Under the pieces are notes generated by a model. That model did no database searches and had not been told where the DNA came from. It worked only from the letters and a program-made list of their open reading frames with translations. From contig CAYRXW010000009.1 in the NCBI GenBank assembly GCA_964428335.1, positions 11,245 through 75,244 of the forward strand: a stretch of 64,000 nucleotides of DNA, given 5' to 3'. A program made the position numbers and the translations under genes. Shown here one piece after another: positions 62,901 to 64,000 of this stretch. The stretch comes from GW2011-AR15 sp964428335. GTDB taxonomy: Archaea; Nanobdellota; Nanobdellia; Woesearchaeales; GW2011-AR15. The number at the start of each line of letters is the position of its first letter. Position 1 is the first letter of the stretch.

Positions 62901-64000
62901 TTTTATGTCAACTGTATGCTCTTCACCTGGTTCTACTGTCTCAAAGTTCCATAAGTTATTTCCTACCCATGGTGCTGGCTCTGAACTTACAAAAGTAGTA
63001 TATGAATCATAATATTCTTTTAGCTGCACTCCGCCACCTGTGCAGTCTCTTGTACCTACATTCTTTAGGTAAATATGATAATATAGGTAATCTCCTGGTT
63101 CCACTGGATCTGGATTATCTGATTTTGTCAATTCAAATTCACAGTAATTTATTGTGCATTCGTTTGAACATTCGTCTGTATTGTTCTCATTTCCATCATC
63201 ACATTCTTCATTTTCTTGAACTATTCCATCTCCACAGTATTCAATATTACACTCTGCTGAACATCCATCTCCATTGTTGTTATTTCCATCGTCACATGCT
63301 TCGCCTGGCTGGATAATACCATCTCCGCAGTATTCATATTCGCAATGCGCATTGCAACCATCATTATTATTCCTGTTACCATCATCACACTGTTCTGCCT
63401 GATCCTGCAAAACATGATCTCCACAGTAGGTACATGCATACTGGCCTGTTGTCCTGCAGATATTATTTGTTAAAGTGCCATAACCTGGGCATGAAAAATC
63501 CTGTGAAGAACCATCTGGCTCACATGTTGCACTTGCCCCATCATTGCATATGCTATCTCCACATCTTGGAGTCTTACATTCGTTTGAGCATGCATCGTCA
63601 TTCACATTATTACCATCATCGCATTCTTCGCCTGGATTCAAATAACCGTCACCGCATATTGGGTGTGTACAGTCATTCCTGCATGCGTCATTATTATTTG
63701 TGTTACCATCATCACACTGCTCTACTGATTGCCTAACTGCGTCTCCACAGTATGTGCATGCATCATTTCCTGTTGTCCTACAGATATTGTTTGATAAATC
63801 TCCTGTGTCTACATTGTTTGTACAAATATCATCCTTTGCATTCCCGTTTGGCTCGCATGTCTTTGAATTGCCGTCATTACAGATGCTATCTCCGCACCTT
63901 GGTAGCTTGCATTCGTTTGAACATCCATCATTGTTATTTTGGTTTCCATCATCGCATTCTTCGCCTGGATTCAAATAACCGTCACCGCATATTGGGTGTG
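59979..64000 (-). CDS. Giant secreted Cys-rich DUF4215-repeat protein, 5' end off window
   Basis: At least 1340 residues; the frame continues through the right edge (HPICGDGYLNPGEECDDGN). Thirteen visible CDDGN repeat units of the DUF4215/myxococcus Cys-rich type, two identical CARDB-like domains (with PDPVEPGDYLYYHIYLKN), an SdrD/SpaA-like domain (GWDITLYKEGND...GYYRFENLLPG), a Cys-rich central part, then TSP3 calcium repeats (DSDNDGFGNACDEDRDGDGY) and a C-terminal CARDB-like domain ending LPQK. No C-terminal membrane helix. Extracellular stalk or adhesin is plausible. Confidence 0.9.
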   Translation of the reverse strand, partial: HPICGDGYLNPGEECDDGNQNNNDGCSNECKLPRCGDSICNDGNSKTCEPNGNAKDDICTNNVDTGDLSNNICRTTGNDACTYCGDAVRQSVEQCDDGNTNNNDACRNDCTHPICGDGYLNPGEECDDGNNVNDDACSNECKTPRCGDSICNDGASATCEPDGSSQDFSCPGYGTLTNNICRTTGQYACTYCGDHVLQDQAEQCDDGNRNNNDGCNAHCEYEYCGDGIIQPGEACDDGNNNNGDGCSAECNIEYCGDGIVQENEECDDGNENNTDECSNECTINYCEFELTKSDNPDPVEPGDYLYYHIYLKNVGTRDCTGGGVQLKEYYDSYTTFVSSEPAPWVGNNLWNFETVEPGEEHTVDIKMKVNEDAVCDEHLVNKVCVWSAETDRWDCVEEETLVVCPIVCGNGEVEEGEQCDDGNENNADSCRNDCTLPYCGDNIIDANEACDDGNNDDGDGCSSECNIEYCGDGIVQENEECDDGNDNNTDECSNECTINYCEFELTKSDNPDPVEPGDYLYYHIYLKNVGTRDCTGGGVQLKEYYDSYTTFVSSEPAPWVGNNLWNFETVEPGEEHTVDIKMKVNEDAVCDEHLVNKVCVWSAETDRWDCVEEETLVVCPIVCGNGEVEEGEQCDDGNLENKDGCSSQCVVEYCGDGIDNNNENEECDDGNDNDYDTCSNTCQQNYCGDEIVNNEEECDDGNENNNDACSNLCTLNYCGDNVINNGEQCDDGNNNDGDGCSSECLIELGCIEGHKENEYGSFLQGWDITLYKEGNDYIELRTTNNQGYYRFENLLPGIYIVKEVMQEGWEPYTGYQEEYEVEVSHGDECLDVIFKNRLSCENECGAEGNYCNDNGVWECKNTDEDSCLEFRKIDDCTFTDYSESYFACEEGKSAEYRDVTTGVCVQDTATCEEVKTTEKLSEESCVFEQCETESSCNDNSVSSITECSIGYCNENSGICATRTQREETSTDCGTDSVNEYCDGENIVREEETRECVEENNQATCVAGSSVTILEECGPDLCTEFTDMDIYTKEYVYDEESCQFSEYLYCANDGEVYDMCVGDILLQPYCVGNDHELEQFDCSTLSGCYEFEVEDCVYCEDELGQCNGHKCAKKGQKYRQYTCGNGACSYIDLELTDMDRDYKDDLYCDDCIDMDKDGACDNIDNCPYVSNPTQVDSDNDGFGNACDEDRDGDGYPGSVDCNDWNNDVHPDAEEVKNNDRDDDCDAETSDKGKYAPRQALYVDMAYDETEIRPGEEFLVSVSVTNTYSNTLKNVKIQLFIPGYGEKQVGFEEKLKKGETVTKIFKLNMPKDMEGYEYLKATVSTDSLKRGVYRELKLPQK
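62095..62525 (-). repeat. 431-bp exact direct repeat, copy 1
   Basis: Identical, as read base by base, to 62740-63170, with a 645-bp (215-codon) period, and encodes one CARDB-like domain plus flanking Cys-rich units. Confidence 0.9.
62740..63170 (-). repeat. 431-bp exact direct repeat, copy 2
   Basis: Second copy of the exact repeat. Flanking sequence diverges at once on both sides (atcg versus atca before; c versus t after), so the boundaries are sharp. Confidence 0.9.
63613..63667 (-). repeat. Exact repeat of at least 55 bp, copy 1
   Basis: Matches 63946-64000 exactly; period 333 bp (111 codons). Encodes the unit ending in PICGDGYLNPGEECDDG. Confidence 0.85.
63946..64000 (-). repeat. Exact repeat of at least 55 bp, copy 2 (runs off window)
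   Basis: Second copy of the 333-bp-period repeat; it may continue beyond the right edge. Confidence 0.85.

Noticed and set aside
60266..63978. Plus-strand open frames rich in His, Leu and Ser
   Set aside because: They are reverse-frame shadows of the DUF4215 repeats and contain no recognisable domains.
61800..64000. CRISPR-like array suggested by the regular repeats
   Set aside because: The repeats are in-frame protein-coding units of variable spacing, lack fixed short spacers, and have no cas genes nearby.

Overview
This 64 kb window is A+T-rich and comes from an archaeon. The evidence is its information-processing genes: clamp-loader large subunit, fibrillarin with Nop5, MBF1, PCNA, an ATP-dependent DNA ligase and GatE. 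Both tRNA genes carry introns, and many genes start within about 30 bases of a TTTATA-like box A, as expected for leaderless archaeal transcripts. Compact gene packing, frequent 4-base overlaps, very large secreted Cys-rich repeat proteins, and many small membrane or secreted proteins point to a DPANN lineage (Woesearchaeota/Pacearchaeota-like). That placement is inference. No rRNA, CRISPR array or insertion sequence was seen.

Layout. 0-4 kb: a secreted Cys-rich protein that runs off the left edge and contains a Hint (intein/hedgehog-like) domain, coupled to a membrane-anchored helical protein; then a 30-residue ORF ending in a hairpin plus T-run, and a secreted M23-type peptidase. 4-12 kb: housekeeping block (rfcL, flpA-nop5, MoxR ATPase, MBF1, an RNA methyltransferase, gyrA). 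12-17 kb: an operon with a MarR/GbsR-like regulator, a MacB-type ABC ATPase, a secreted CARDB-like protein and two FtsX/MacB permeases, preceded by an inverted-repeat operator. 17-24 kb: four consecutive type IV pilin-like genes and a large calcium-repeat (TSP3) membrane protein. 24-26 kb: DoxX, an FMN-binding lipoprotein and ApbE, which together look like a small flavin-based extracytoplasmic redox module. 26-29 kb: PCNA, a TauE-type transporter, a methyltransferase, two membrane proteins and an intron-bearing tRNA-Thr(CGU).

29-57 kb is mainly a cell-surface glycan region: GT2, GT4 and GT-A glycosyltransferases, two GT39/PMT-like membrane transferases, a polysaccharide deacetylase, two SGNH hydrolases, three B12-binding radical SAM enzymes, a GH106-like protein and an (alpha/alpha)6 glucosidase-like protein. 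It is interrupted by DNA ligase with a small zinc-ribbon gene, GatE, an MtaB-like methylthiotransferase, a tRNA-Trp whose intron carries an apparent methylation guide, and AlaX. 57-64 kb: three surface proteins, ending with a giant DUF4215-type Cys-rich protein that runs off the right edge and contains an exact 431-bp internal duplication.

Most notable are the Hint-containing secreted protein, the DoxX/FMN-lipoprotein/ApbE cassette, the tRNA-Trp intron with a guide aimed exactly at C34, the pilin cluster and the M23 peptidase in an archaeon. All functions are read from motifs by eye; no database search was run.
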